From: Candidatus Saccharimonadota bacterium
GTDB taxonomy: Bacteria; Patescibacteriota; Saccharimonadia; Saccharimonadales; Saccharimonadaceae
Assembly (NCBI GenBank): GCA_017460105.1
Contig: JAFUBS010000003.1
Location: 62,001-126,000 of the forward strand
DNA length: 64,000 nt
Direction of reading: 5' to 3'
Both the position numbers and the translations under genes were made by a program. The notes under the pieces are model-generated. The model saw only the letters and a program-made list of their open reading frames with translations. It ran no database searches and had not been told where the DNA came from. Of the stretch, positions 1-9,023 are shown piece by piece. The first letter of the stretch is position 1. Each line of letters starts with the position of its first letter.

Positions 1-720
1 TCGTCGGGGCTTGGGCAGCAAATGGCTTTGGCGTTTGCGAGGCAAGGTGCTAAGCTTGCGATTTTGGCGCGACGCGTAGAAAGGCTTGAGGATCTTAAAC
101 CGAAACTCATAGAAGCTGGCGCCGAGGATGTACTAGCGATTAAATGCGACGTGACGTCTACGGATGAGATTAATACTGCGGCGAAACTTGTCGAGGATAC
201 TTTTGGGCGTGTTGATATTTTACTGAACTGTGCGGGTTCATCGAAAGACAAAGGCGTGTTGGAGATGACTGATGAGGAGTGGGATTTTACGATTGCAACA
301 GATGAAACCTCAGTGTTTAAAATGACGCGGGCTTTTGCGAATATTATGGCTAAGAATAATTATGGTCGTATCATTAATATCGCATCCATGTATGGATTGG
401 TCGGTAATACCGAAATCCATACTGTGGCATATCATGCATCAAAAGGCGCAGTAGTGAATTTTACTCGTGCCGTAGCGGCAGAGCTTGCGACGAAAGGGAT
501 TACCTGTAATGCGATTTGTCCTGGGTATTTTGAAACAGAATTAACTAAAGCCGTGCTTGACACTCCTCAATTTCAGGAGTTTGCGGCTACGCATGTACCA
601 ATGAAGCGTTATGGCAAACCTGGCGAACTTGACGCGGCAGCTGTATTCTTGGCTTCGGAAGAAGCTTCATATGTAACAGGTTTAATTATGCCAGTCGATG
701 GCGGATATACAGCAATATAA
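1..720 (+). CDS. SDR-family NAD(P)-dependent oxidoreductase, 5' partial
   Basis: Short-chain dehydrogenase/reductase on a Rossmann fold. The reading frame is open from base 1 (SSGLGQQMALAFARQGAKL), so the usual TGxxxGxG nucleotide-binding loop is cut by the window edge and the true start lies upstream. Catalytic residues are visible: Ser in NIASMYG and the YxxxK pair in AYHASKG. An NCAG motif (LLNCAGSS) and a C-terminal VDGG tail are typical of FabG/gluconate-dehydrogenase-like SDRs. The substrate cannot be told from sequence. A GGAG-containing ribosome site follows the stop and leads into rubrerythrin 9 nt later, so the two are probably cotranscribed. Confidence 0.9.
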   Translation, partial: SSGLGQQMALAFARQGAKLAILARRVERLEDLKPKLIEAGAEDVLAIKCDVTSTDEINTAAKLVEDTFGRVDILLNCAGSSKDKGVLEMTDEEWDFTIATDETSVFKMTRAFANIMAKNNYGRIINIASMYGLVGNTEIHTVAYHASKGAVVNFTRAVAAELATKGITCNAICPGYFETELTKAVLDTPQFQEFAATHVPMKRYGKPGELDAAAVFLASEEASYVTGLIMPVDGGYTAI

Positions 721-729
721 GGAGATTAT

Positions 730-1275
730 ATGAAAACAAAGTATGATGGAACTAAAACTTACGAGAATTTGAAGAAAGCGTTTGCGGGGGAAAGTGAGGC
801 GCGTAATAAATATGATTTCTTTGCGTCGAAAGCAAAGAAGGATGGCTACGAACAGATTGCGGCGATTTTTGCAGAGACAGCTCTGAATGAAAAAGAACAT
901 GCGAAGTTGTGGTATAAGGAATTGCATGGTGGTGCCGTGGAGGATACTGAGATCAATCTCGAAGCTGCCGCTGACGGTGAGAACTATGAGTGGACCGATA
1001 TGTATGCAGAATTCGCTAAAGTTGCACGCGAAGAAGGCTTTGAGGAACTTGCCGTAAAGTTTGAAGGTGTAGCAGCGATCGAAAAGACGCACGAAGAGCG
1101 TTATCGCAAATTACTTTCAAATGTTCGAGGCAAGAAAGTGTTTTCAAAGGATGGAGATGCGATTTGGGTTTGTCGTAATTGCGGACACGTAGTGATTGGC
1201 AAAGAAGCTCCGGAAATCTGCCCAGTCTGCGCACATCCGAGAGCATATTTTGAGGTGAAGGCTGAGAACTACTGA
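730..1275 (+). CDS. rbr: rubrerythrin
   Basis: Cytoplasmic non-heme di-iron peroxidase that detoxifies H2O2 in anaerobes and microaerophiles. The N-terminal ferritin-like four-helix domain carries the iron-ligand motifs [21 protein letters not shown] and [11 protein letters not shown]. The C-terminal rubredoxin-like knuckle (about residues 138-175) has two CxxC pairs, CRNC and CPVC. Length 181 aa is normal for the family. It starts with ATG 9 nt after the SDR stop behind GGAGATTAT. Its presence suggests oxidative-stress defence in an oxygen-sensitive cell. Confidence 0.93.
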   Translation: MKTKYDGTKTYENLKKAFAGESEARNKYDFFASKAKKDGYEQIAAIFAETALNEKEHAKLWYKELHGGAVEDTEINLEAAADGENYEWTDMYAEFAKVAREEGFEELAVKFEGVAAIEKTHEERYRKLLSNVRGKKVFSKDGDAIWVCRNCGHVVIGKEAPEICPVCAHPRAYFEVKAENY

Positions 1276-1314
1276 GATATTTGAACCTACAATTCTTGCG
1301 TAACTTCTAAAAGT

Positions 1315-1352
1315 CATGAAAAATAGCGAACTAATGTTCGCTACTTTTCATG
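1315..1352 (+). terminator. hairpin after rubrerythrin
   Basis: A 17-nt inverted repeat with one mismatch (arm CATGAAAAATAGCGAAC, loop TAAT) lies 39 nt after the rbr stop. There is no clean T-run after it, so it may be a processing or 3'-protecting stem rather than a strong intrinsic terminator. Confidence 0.5.
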
Positions 1353-1484
1353 GTGCACCCTAGTGAAAGAAGTTGTAACTAAGCTAGATTATAATATACT
1401 CATTTCAAAAAGTCAGGTATATTTTGGTTATAGCCGTAAAAGGAATTGGATGAAGGTTATTTAAGTTTATAATTTAATTATGTA

Positions 1485-4400
1485 TTGAACAAAAAACATA
1501 AACGTGATAATATATATAGTATAGACATAAACGATGTGGAGATAATAAAAATTGTGCTACTGAATTCTAAGAACAGGTTTTTCTTGGTATGGACAATATT
1601 GTTTGCTACCTTTGTTTATTATTGTCCGTCTGTTTTTGCTGAAGACTTCTCCATTTCTATGACTACTAGTGGAGCAGTAAATATTATTGGTAATGCGGGT
1701 GAAGCAGCAATAGAATCTAGTGATATCCACGTTGCAACTACTTGTAGGTCGGGTTATAATCTGGTGCTAGCTACTTCGACATCAGATAATAATTTGTATC
1801 TAGATGGTATTAAAACAAACGATGCGGAGAGTGCCCACATTTCACCTTCAGATGGCACCACCGCACTTATTGACACTCCCAATACGTGGGGATATTTGTT
1901 GTCTCCCATTGCTCCGACTTCAAATAGCGTCTTCTTGCCAGTATCGTCTGATCCACTAAACCCTTCTATAATTAAGACGGATGATGAGACTGCGTCTGAT
2001 CAAGATATTGACGACAATTTTACTATTTATTATGCAGCCCATATCGGTATAGACTTGACAAGCGGTATTTATAAGATGGTTCCAGAAGATAGTTCGATTT
2101 CTCCGGCGGTAAATGGCGGGCTATCATATTATTTAACTGCTAGTCCCGATTGTTATGCTAATCTAGACATTACTTTTAACAAAAACCTGGATGGCGAAGG
2201 CGGAGAGACGGGCGAGACGGTTAATAATTTTCCAGACAGCTCAGATAATACTAAGGAGTTAGAAAATCATACCCTTACACTGTCCACCAAACGCCCTACT
2301 CGGGATGGTTATATTTTTGAAGAATGGAATACCGAGATGGATGGTACTGGTAAATACTATCAGCCTGGAGATGTTATTCCGATAAATGCAGAAGGTCTTA
2401 CTGGCTCGGTTACTCTTTATGCTATATGGGCGGCCGATTGTCCATCTGGTTATATCTGTTATGATGGCAACCATGCAGATGCGGGTGTTATGCCAAATCA
2501 AGAAGCGCAAGGTGGTAGTACCGTAAGGCTCACTTCTACCAATTACAGTCGTTCCGGCTATGGTTTTGCTGGTTGGAATACTGCTCCGGACGGTACTGGT
2601 ACCCAATACGGCCCGCAACAAAATTTCTCTATGCCTAGTACTGGCGGTGTGAATCTTTTCGCTACTTGGGTAAAAGCATCTGGTACTTTCCAGGCTTGGT
2701 CTGGTGCATCCAATATGAATGTTGGCGAAGTCAAAGCTTTGAGAGACGTTCGGGATGATGAAGTATATGCCGTTGCTAAACTGGCTGATGGTAATATATG
2801 GATGATAGAAAACTTGAGAATAGTTCCAAACGCTGCCAGTTTTTCACTCATTAATACTAATAATCCTACGCAAGCTTTTCTCCAGGCTGTGCCAGGTTCT
2901 TCTTCCTCTGATAATCAGTGTTCTTCTGACAATTCTACCTGTACAGACCAAGTCTTCTATTACACCAATAATATGGACAGAAGTTTAAACCAATCTCCTA
3001 CAGGAAATACAACAGCAAATGCATGGTATAGCTATGGTGTTATGTATAATTGGTATACAGCCACAGCCGGCAATGGTACTTATGATTTTGACAGCACTAG
3101 CGGTCCAGACGAAGACGGTACTGTAGCGGGAGATATTTGTCCTGCTGGTTGGCATTTACCGACTGGTGGTTCGCCTGGTGAATATAATAGTTTATCTACT
3201 AATTTGGGTGGTGTCGGTGGCGCTGGAGCTAATGCCCTTCGTGCTTACCCTAACAATTTTATCCTTTCTGCTGATTTCAACCCTGAAAAAGGTTACCCTG
3301 ACGCTCGTGGTAATCAGGGGCGCCTGTGGTCATCTACCGTTACTAGCGATAATGCTAAATCTTTTCGTATGGGCTATAATGCTTCGGCTATTACTCCTGC
3401 TGGTAGCTGGAACAAATGGGATAATTTTGCGGTTCGTTGTATCTATCAAGGAGGCAACATCCCCTATGTGGATGTAGAAGTTGATTTTGGTGGTCATGGT
3501 ATTACTGATGTAACTTTCTATAATGAAACTTACGGTACGGCAACCGCTACGCCAAACCACCCAGTCGCTCAAATAATTGCGAACGCTCCATACACAATTA
3601 CCGCTACCACCAATGTCGGTTATGAATTAAAAAATTGGGACACGACAATAAATGGTACTTTATTAGACGCCTCTGCAAATCCCACCAATTACACCGTTAC
3701 AGACGAAGCAACTCTTACCGCAATAGGTAGTACTATCCCTACTTTCGATACTACAGTTACACTTCCGGCCAATGTGCTAAGTGTTAGTTTTACTCACCCA
3801 GATTTTCCTACCCAAACTATTGATACGAGTGGCGGTGTTGTTTCTCTGAGACGAGGCGTTCCATATACTATCACGGCTTCTTTTGCGAACGGTTATACTC
3901 TCGATAATTGGATAGCTGGGCCTGACAGTATACTTGGATCAGTTTCATCTAATCCTACTAACTTCACCATCACAGATGACACTACTCTTACTCTGACTAG
4001 TAAAGAAGCAGTACTATCAACCTATACATTACACTATGATGCTGGAGATGGTACGGGCGCTCCAGATGACGATGTAGAGACTAGCTACGATGGTCATTAT
4101 GAATTCGCCATCGACAATACTATTCCATCCCTCTTTGGTTATTCTTTCTTGGGGTGGAGCGAAACCAGTGGTGCCTCTACTGCTACTTATGTTTATGATT
4201 CCACCAATGGCACCTTTATCCCCAACACTGTTACCGTCACCAACTCTGATCCAGAGGCTACTGTTGCCAGCAAGACTCTTTATGCGGTTTACCAAGAGGA
4301 TGTCTGTCCTAGCGATCATATTTGTTATTATGGTAACGGCGCAAATAGTGGATCAATGAACAATCAAGCTGCCTCAAGTAACACTGCTACTACACTAATC

Positions 4401-5639
4401 CCGTCCAATTATGCTAAAGCTGGCTATGGTTTTGCGGGTTGGTTGGCCGCTCCTGCATCGGGCGCAACTCCAGAAACTATTTATGGCCCAAACGCTACGA
4501 TCACAACGCCTGACTTGTCTTCTAGTGGCATGATGCTTTATGCAAAATGGATAAAGAGTACTGGCAACATGCAAACGTGGGGTGGTTGTAGTAGTATGGG
4601 CACCAATAGCGTCATTGCTCTTACTGATACTCGTGATAACGAGACTTATGCCATAGCTAAATTGGCTGATGGTCAATGTTGGATGATTGAAAATATGAGG
4701 TTAGTGCCATCAACCGCCAACATCACAAGCACTAACACCAATAATCCAATAACTGGTTTTGCCGAAGCGGCCGCCGCTTCATCTACTTCTGATGATTTGT
4801 GTGGAGTAAAGGGTGATCCTGACTGTAATAATCAGCTGCAATATAATACTAATAATCTAAACCGTTCTATAACCCAATCTTATAACACTGCTGGTAGAAG
4901 AGTTGCTTGGTATTCATATGGTGTTTATTACAATTGGTACACGGCTACGGCTGGTAATGGAACTACTGATACAGGATTTAACGTCACCGTTAATGGAGAC
5001 CTTTGCCCTGCTGGTTGGCATTTGCCTACTGGGAACAATGGTGATTATGTAGCCTTAAATGCAGCCGTAAGTATTGATAGTGGCGATACTGGTCTTAGAA
5101 ATTATCCAAATAACTTTGTTTGGTCTGGTGACTACAATAAAACTAGTCGCACAAATGGTGGCACTAATGGTCGTTACTGGACTGCCACGAGTTACGGAGT
5201 GGATAGCGCTTATCGTCTCGGTTTCCAGCCTGACAAAATGTCGGTCAATGGGAACTATGAGAAATGGGATGCTTTTGCAGTAAGGTGTGTTCACGGTAGC
5301 GTAGTGGAAAGCTCTCCAGAAACCATCGAGGATGAGCCGGTTGCTTCACCATTACAAACGACGCCTACTCCAGTAGACGACTACAACATTCCGGAAGAAG
5401 TAGAAAGTGTTAATGAAAATAACCAAGCCTCCGATTCTTATGCTACATCGCTAGGCGTGTCCAAACAAATAATGCGATCCACTGAAGAAACAATGCAATC
5501 CACCGAAGAAACCATTGACAATATGCCGGTTGTTATAATTAGTACCGCCGTCGTAGCTGCTGTAAGTGCTATTGGTGCCATTGCTCGTTATCGTAATGAC
5601 GATAATGAGGAAGAGGGTATTGCTGAAACAAAGTCCTAG
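1485..5639 (+). CDS. large secreted/anchored surface protein with two FISUMP domains and Listeria-Bacteroides repeats
   Basis: A 1384-aa cell-surface protein. Residues 31-52 form a signal segment ending CPSVFA, followed by Thr/Ser/Asn-rich extracellular sequence. A Listeria-Bacteroides (InlB-type) beta-repeat around residues 225-315 has the GYIFEEWNT...LYAIWA pattern, and a second lies around 855-935. Two FISUMP-like modules (about 402-655 and 1025-1268) each carry LADG-WMIEN, YSYGV-YNWYTATAGNG, GD-CPAGWHLPTG and AVRC. A C-terminal TM helix (about 1345-1368) is followed by an acidic tail. No LPXTG motif is seen. The start is probably TTG at 1485, since no upstream in-frame ATG precedes the signal segment. 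Probable adhesin or host-contact protein; function is inference. Confidence 0.8.
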   Translation: MNKKHKRDNIYSIDINDVEIIKIVLLNSKNRFFLVWTILFATFVYYCPSVFAEDFSISMTTSGAVNIIGNAGEAAIESSDIHVATTCRSGYNLVLATSTSDNNLYLDGIKTNDAESAHISPSDGTTALIDTPNTWGYLLSPIAPTSNSVFLPVSSDPLNPSIIKTDDETASDQDIDDNFTIYYAAHIGIDLTSGIYKMVPEDSSISPAVNGGLSYYLTASPDCYANLDITFNKNLDGEGGETGETVNNFPDSSDNTKELENHTLTLSTKRPTRDGYIFEEWNTEMDGTGKYYQPGDVIPINAEGLTGSVTLYAIWAADCPSGYICYDGNHADAGVMPNQEAQGGSTVRLTSTNYSRSGYGFAGWNTAPDGTGTQYGPQQNFSMPSTGGVNLFATWVKASGTFQAWSGASNMNVGEVKALRDVRDDEVYAVAKLADGNIWMIENLRIVPNAASFSLINTNNPTQAFLQAVPGSSSSDNQCSSDNSTCTDQVFYYTNNMDRSLNQSPTGNTTANAWYSYGVMYNWYTATAGNGTYDFDSTSGPDEDGTVAGDICPAGWHLPTGGSPGEYNSLSTNLGGVGGAGANALRAYPNNFILSADFNPEKGYPDARGNQGRLWSSTVTSDNAKSFRMGYNASAITPAGSWNKWDNFAVRCIYQGGNIPYVDVEVDFGGHGITDVTFYNETYGTATATPNHPVAQIIANAPYTITATTNVGYELKNWDTTINGTLLDASANPTNYTVTDEATLTAIGSTIPTFDTTVTLPANVLSVSFTHPDFPTQTIDTSGGVVSLRRGVPYTITASFANGYTLDNWIAGPDSILGSVSSNPTNFTITDDTTLTLTSKEAVLSTYTLHYDAGDGTGAPDDDVETSYDGHYEFAIDNTIPSLFGYSFLGWSETSGASTATYVYDSTNGTFIPNTVTVTNSDPEATVASKTLYAVYQEDVCPSDHICYYGNGANSGSMNNQAASSNTATTLIPSNYAKAGYGFAGWLAAPASGATPETIYGPNATITTPDLSSSGMMLYAKWIKSTGNMQTWGGCSSMGTNSVIALTDTRDNETYAIAKLADGQCWMIENMRLVPSTANITSTNTNNPITGFAEAAAASSTSDDLCGVKGDPDCNNQLQYNTNNLNRSITQSYNTAGRRVAWYSYGVYYNWYTATAGNGTTDTGFNVTVNGDLCPAGWHLPTGNNGDYVALNAAVSIDSGDTGLRNYPNNFVWSGDYNKTSRTNGGTNGRYWTATSYGVDSAYRLGFQPDKMSVNGNYEKWDAFAVRCVHGSVVESSPETIEDEPVASPLQTTPTPVDDYNIPEEVESVNENNQASDSYATSLGVSKQIMRSTEETMQSTEETIDNMPVVIISTAVVAAVSAIGAIARYRNDDNEEEGIAETKS

Positions 5640-5644
5640 TACAT

Positions 5645-5685
5645 TAGAATAAAAAAATAGCCCCAAAAGGCATATTTTTATTCTA
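5645..5685 (+). terminator. terminator of the large surface protein gene
   Basis: Near-perfect inverted repeat (TAGAATAAAAAAATAGCC against GGCATATTTTTATTCTA) begins 5 nt after the stop and ends in a T-rich arm. Confidence 0.7.
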
Positions 5686-5814
5686 TGTGCTTAGTAATAT
5701 CAGGCCCTTATACGATTAAAAGATTATGTTTCTCTACCGAAATCTATTTAACTCGGGTCGTAAACTAAGTCATTTATAAATAATAAGGCATTTCCTCCAG
5801 CTGTGTGCATGATG

Positions 5815-5993
5815 TGGTACTGGAAGTAGGACAGTTATTTTGCTTCGCAAAATAACAACGCCGGGCGTCGCCTCAAAAAATCTCAAATAAATTTGAGATT
5901 TTCACTCGGCTCCTACGGCGTCCGAACCTACGGTTCTCGTCCTGCCTCACAATGTCAAAATTAAAATAAGACCCTTCGGGTCTATTTTAATTT
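5815..5993 (-). repeat. structured cassette B downstream of tRNA-Tyr, ending in a degenerate tRNA 3' end
   Basis: Read on the tRNA (minus) strand, this 179-bp unit follows cassette A and ends in an 18-nt copy of the tRNA-Tyr 3' end (5815-5832) with one mismatch. It contains four clear hairpins: 5956-5995 (about 18 bp), 5924-5936 (GAACC/GGTTC), 5877-5902 (12 bp) and 5834-5856 (10 bp). On the minus strand three of them close with GNA triloops (GAA, GTA, GAA). Additional pairing of ACGCCG with CGGCGT would enclose the central part. No ORF is supported. Confidence 0.65.
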
Positions 5994-6055
5994 TGGTGCT
6001 GGAAGTAGGACTCGATTCGAAGAACGAGTCCGTCACATAATGCACCGAATGTTAA
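5994..6055 (-). repeat. structured cassette A directly downstream of tRNA-Tyr with an exact copy of its 3' end
   Basis: A 62-bp unit between the CCA of tRNA-Tyr and a 22/22 identical copy of the tRNA 3' end (5994-6015 matches 6056-6077). On the minus strand it can fold as a minihelix-like structure: GGTGC pairs with GCACC, and GGACTCG pairs with CGAGTCC. It carries no coding sequence. Confidence 0.7.
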
Positions 6056-6140
6056 TGGTGCTGGAAGTAGGACTCGAACCTACGAAGCCCGAAGGCGAGA
6101 GATTTACAGTCTCTTGTCATTGCCACTAGACGATTCCAGC
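6056..6140 (-). tRNA. tRNA-Tyr (anticodon GTA)
   Basis: Class II tRNA with a long variable arm (TCTCGCCTTCGGGCTTCG). Acceptor GCTGGAA pairs with TTCCAGC, the discriminator is A, and CCA is encoded at 6058-6056. The anticodon loop CTGTAAA gives GTA. It lies 85 nt downstream of tRNA-Thr on the same strand and is probably cotranscribed with it. Confidence 0.93.
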
Positions 6141-6141
6141 A

Positions 6142-6224
6142 TGGAGCCGACTGTACAAAGTACATTCTTGCTTCACTCAGAATACGCATTTATCATGCAA
6201 GCATGCTAAATGCATCTTCATTCG
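6142..6224 (-). repeat. cassette downstream of tRNA-Thr with a copied tRNA 3' end
   Basis: The 13 nt closing tRNA-Thr (plus-strand TGGAGCCGACTGT, 6225-6237) recur exactly at 6142-6154, 83 bp further along the transcript. The spacer holds a hairpin with GCATTTA/TAAATGC arms and a small TGTAC-TTT-GTACA stem just before the copied end. It sits between tRNA-Thr and tRNA-Tyr. Confidence 0.6.
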
Positions 6225-6300
6225 TGGAGCCGACTGTCAGGCTTGAACTGACGACCTACGGTTTACAAAACCGTTGCTCTACCAGCTGAGCTAAGTCGGC
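6225..6300 (-). tRNA. tRNA-Thr (anticodon TGT)
   Basis: Acceptor GCCGACT pairs with AGTCGGC, the discriminator is T, and CCA is encoded (6227-6225). The anticodon stem ACGGT/ACCGT encloses loop TTTGTAA, giving TGT. The T-arm has a normal GTTCAAGC-type loop. Confidence 0.93.
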
Positions 6301-6348
6301 GTAGTATTATTATATCATACTTTAGATAAAGTGTGTTATAATTTTTCT

Positions 6349-7533
6349 ATGGATATAGCGTTAATGGTTTTGGGGGTGATAATAATTATTCTTTTGTTTG
6401 TTTTGATATTCAAGAAGCCAGCGAAAGCGGAAAAAACTGAAGACTTCAAAGCGATGGAAGAGCGTTTAATACGGATGGAGGGTCAAGTAAAAGAAATCAA
6501 TCCTTCGATTGACCGTAATTTTCGTGAGAATCGTAAGGAAATTTCTGAAAATTTGCAACGAATGCAGACAAACAACGAGAAGAATCTTGAGCTTCTTCGT
6601 AATGGCAATGAGAAGAAGCTAGAACAAATGCGCACTAGCAATGAAAAAAGTTTGGAACAAATGCGCGAGACTGTTGACGAGAAGCTAAAAGCTTCGGTAG
6701 AAAAGCGCTTCAATGAGAGCTTTAAGTCGATTTCTACGCAGCTGACGCAGGTGTATCAGGGACTGGGCGAGATGAAGTCAATGGCGAATGAAGTCGGAGA
6801 TCTCAAAAAAGTTATGGAGGGTGTAAAAACACGTGGTATCTATGGTGAAGTGCAGCTGGGTGCAATCATCGAAGACGTGCTAAATAAATCTCAATATGAA
6901 GAAAACATTATCACGAAGACTGGTTCTAATGACCGTGTAGAATTTGCAGTAAAAATGCCAGGGAAAGATGAGAACGTCTTTTTGCCAATTGATTCGAAAT
7001 TCCCGGTAGAGAATTACTCGCGTCTGATTGCTGCGTATGATGCTGGCGATAAGGCCGAAATTGCTACTTTCCAGAAAGCTCTAGCAAATGACGTTAAGGA
7101 GCAGGCCAAAAAGATTTCGACTAAATATATTGATCCGCCTAAGACCACGGATTTTGGATTGATGTTCGTGCCAACAGAATCTTTGTATGCCGAGATTATC
7201 CGAATTCCTGGACTTTCTGATGAAATTCGCCAGAAGTATAATATCACGATTGCCTCCCCTTCTACTTTGCCTGTAATGCTTTCTGGTCTTTTGATGGGCT
7301 TCAGGACAGTGGCAATCGAAAAACGTTCTGCCGAAGTTTGGCAGACACTTGGCGCGGTGAAGACTCAATTTGGTAAGTTTGGAGACTTGCTCGAAGGTGT
7401 CCAGAAGAAACTGCAGGAGTCTGCAAACAAGATCGAATCAGCCAAGACTACTTCTCGCCAGATTGAACGCAAACTCAAGAACGTTGAGGAATTACCAGAA
7501 TCGGAGTCGGTAAAATTGATAGGTGAGATATAA
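6349..7533 (+). CDS. rmuC: RmuC family DNA recombination protein
   Basis: Predicted nuclease-fold protein that in E. coli limits inversions at short inverted repeats. Residues 1-20 form a membrane anchor, residues about 30-135 a charged coiled coil with repeated NEKxLEQMR-type units, and the C-terminal two thirds the RmuC domain (GIYGEVQLGAIIEDVL, LPIDSKFPVENYSRL, FGLMFVPTESLYAEI). Length 394 aa. ATG at 6349 is chosen because a GTG at 6331 would lie inside the promoter. TATAAT (6337-6342) ends 6 nt before the ATG, implying a leaderless mRNA. The stop overlaps the next ATG (TAATG). Confidence 0.9.
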   Translation: MDIALMVLGVIIIILLFVLIFKKPAKAEKTEDFKAMEERLIRMEGQVKEINPSIDRNFRENRKEISENLQRMQTNNEKNLELLRNGNEKKLEQMRTSNEKSLEQMRETVDEKLKASVEKRFNESFKSISTQLTQVYQGLGEMKSMANEVGDLKKVMEGVKTRGIYGEVQLGAIIEDVLNKSQYEENIITKTGSNDRVEFAVKMPGKDENVFLPIDSKFPVENYSRLIAAYDAGDKAEIATFQKALANDVKEQAKKISTKYIDPPKTTDFGLMFVPTESLYAEIIRIPGLSDEIRQKYNITIASPSTLPVMLSGLLMGFRTVAIEKRSAEVWQTLGAVKTQFGKFGDLLEGVQKKLQESANKIESAKTTSRQIERKLKNVEELPESESVKLIGEI

Positions 7534-9023
7534 TGAAAAAGAACAAGTTAAGTAATGTTATCAATGTTGACTATACCGTCTTATTCGTTTTGAATGCGGC
7601 TGGAATGATAATGGAGCTCGTTGCATCAAGGCTTTTGTCACCATACTTTGGAAACAGTAATTTTGTTTGGACTGCCATTATCGGCATTATTTTGCTGGCG
7701 GGTAGTCTTGGCAATATTCTTGGTGGTAAAATATCGGTGAAGAAACGCGACAGATTAGTTATCGCATATTTGTTAGCAATTGCATCTATGTGCCTTTCGG
7801 TAATCCCAATGATAGGGAACGGTGTCTTGGAATCGATAAAAGCTTTGAATTTTGGCACTCAGACTTCTGCGGTGATTGGTAGTGTCGTGCTATTCTTGCT
7901 ACCGTCGACTATCTTTGGTATTGTAACGCCGGTAATTATGAAAGATAGATTAGACGCGACTAAGGAGCGCGGTGTTGAATCTGGCAAAATTACTGCGATT
8001 ATTGCAATTGGTAGTTTGGTTGGTACTTTTGCTGGAGGTTTTTGGCTGATTCCGGCACTTGGGACAAATTTAATCTTTGCACTACTCGGCGTTGTGTCAT
8101 TGGTGGTCGCTAGCATGCTTTGGTGGAAGACCAGGCGTGAAGCCCCGAAACTTTTATCTATAGTAATGTTTATTGTGGCACTTGTGCTATCGATTACGTC
8201 ATTTGTGTATATTAATAAGCCCGATGAGACAATTAGTATCGATACGGAGTACGGCAGGATTATCGTAGAAAATGACAATTATAATGGTCAGCTTGTCCGC
8301 TTTTATAAGCAGAGCGGGGCGTATTCTTCGGCGACATTTCTTGACCAGAACAAAAAATACGAACTAGTGTTTGATTATCTAAAAAAGTATGACCAGATGT
8401 TTAAGTATTTGAATATCAAGAATGTAGCGATGATAGGTGGTGCGGCGTATCAATATCCAAAGTATTTCATTTCGCATTTTGAAGATAAGAACTTGGATGT
8501 TATAGAGATTGATCCTGCGTCGACAGAAATCGCGAAGAAATACTTCTTCCTGGATGACTTAATCAATGATTATGGCGATGATAGATTGGGGCTATATAAT
8601 GCTGACGGCCGAGTATTTCTAGACGAGACAGACAAGAAATATGATGCGATTTTGAACGATGCATTTGCCGGAGAAGTGCCGGTAGGAACCTTGGCGACCA
8701 AAGAGGCTGCAAAAATCATCAAATCTAGATTGACTGATGATGGGGTATATATGTCGAATGTCTTGACTTCGCTCGAAGGCGAAAAATCGCGATTCCTACG
8801 CTCAGAGGTAAAGACTCTCGCGGAAGTATTCGACAACGTCTATGTGGTGCCGATCCATAAGAATGTTCCTAAGACGTTGTTTACTAACTGGATGCTGATC
8901 GCTACTGATAATGATTATGCTCCAGCAGACAAAATCACTCTTGAGACTACCGATAAAGATATTGTGCTAACGGATGATTATTGTCCGGTAGATAGTTTGG
9001 TAAAAACAAGCTACCACGACTAA
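7533..9023 (+). CDS. membrane-fused spermidine synthase-like protein
   Basis: A 496-aa protein with about seven N-terminal TM helices (residues 12-230). The C-terminal Rossmann methyltransferase-like domain resembles spermidine synthase (VAMIGGAAYQYPKYF, DVIEIDP, YNADGRVFL, YDAILNDAF). Such fused MFS/SpeE-like proteins occur widely, but the substrate is unproven; aminopropyl transfer is only one option. It is translationally coupled to rmuC through a 1-nt overlap and converges with lepB, overlapping it by 4 nt. Confidence 0.75.
   Translation: MKKNKLSNVINVDYTVLFVLNAAGMIMELVASRLLSPYFGNSNFVWTAIIGIILLAGSLGNILGGKISVKKRDRLVIAYLLAIASMCLSVIPMIGNGVLESIKALNFGTQTSAVIGSVVLFLLPSTIFGIVTPVIMKDRLDATKERGVESGKITAIIAIGSLVGTFAGGFWLIPALGTNLIFALLGVVSLVVASMLWWKTRREAPKLLSIVMFIVALVLSITSFVYINKPDETISIDTEYGRIIVENDNYNGQLVRFYKQSGAYSSATFLDQNKKYELVFDYLKKYDQMFKYLNIKNVAMIGGAAYQYPKYFISHFEDKNLDVIEIDPASTEIAKKYFFLDDLINDYGDDRLGLYNADGRVFLDETDKKYDAILNDAFAGEVPVGTLATKEAAKIIKSRLTDDGVYMSNVLTSLEGEKSRFLRSEVKTLAEVFDNVYVVPIHKNVPKTLFTNWMLIATDNDYAPADKITLETTDKDIVLTDDYCPVDSLVKTSYHD

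Noticed and set aside
2259-4676. Antisense and alternate-frame ORFs inside the large surface protein gene
   Set aside because: They lie wholly within a gene with clear domains and lack ribosome sites; low-complexity Thr/Ser coding keeps other frames open.
5640-6330. Prophage or integrative element at the tRNA-Thr/Tyr locus
   Set aside because: No integrase, structural or replication gene is present; the repeats bound only 60-180 bp non-coding units.
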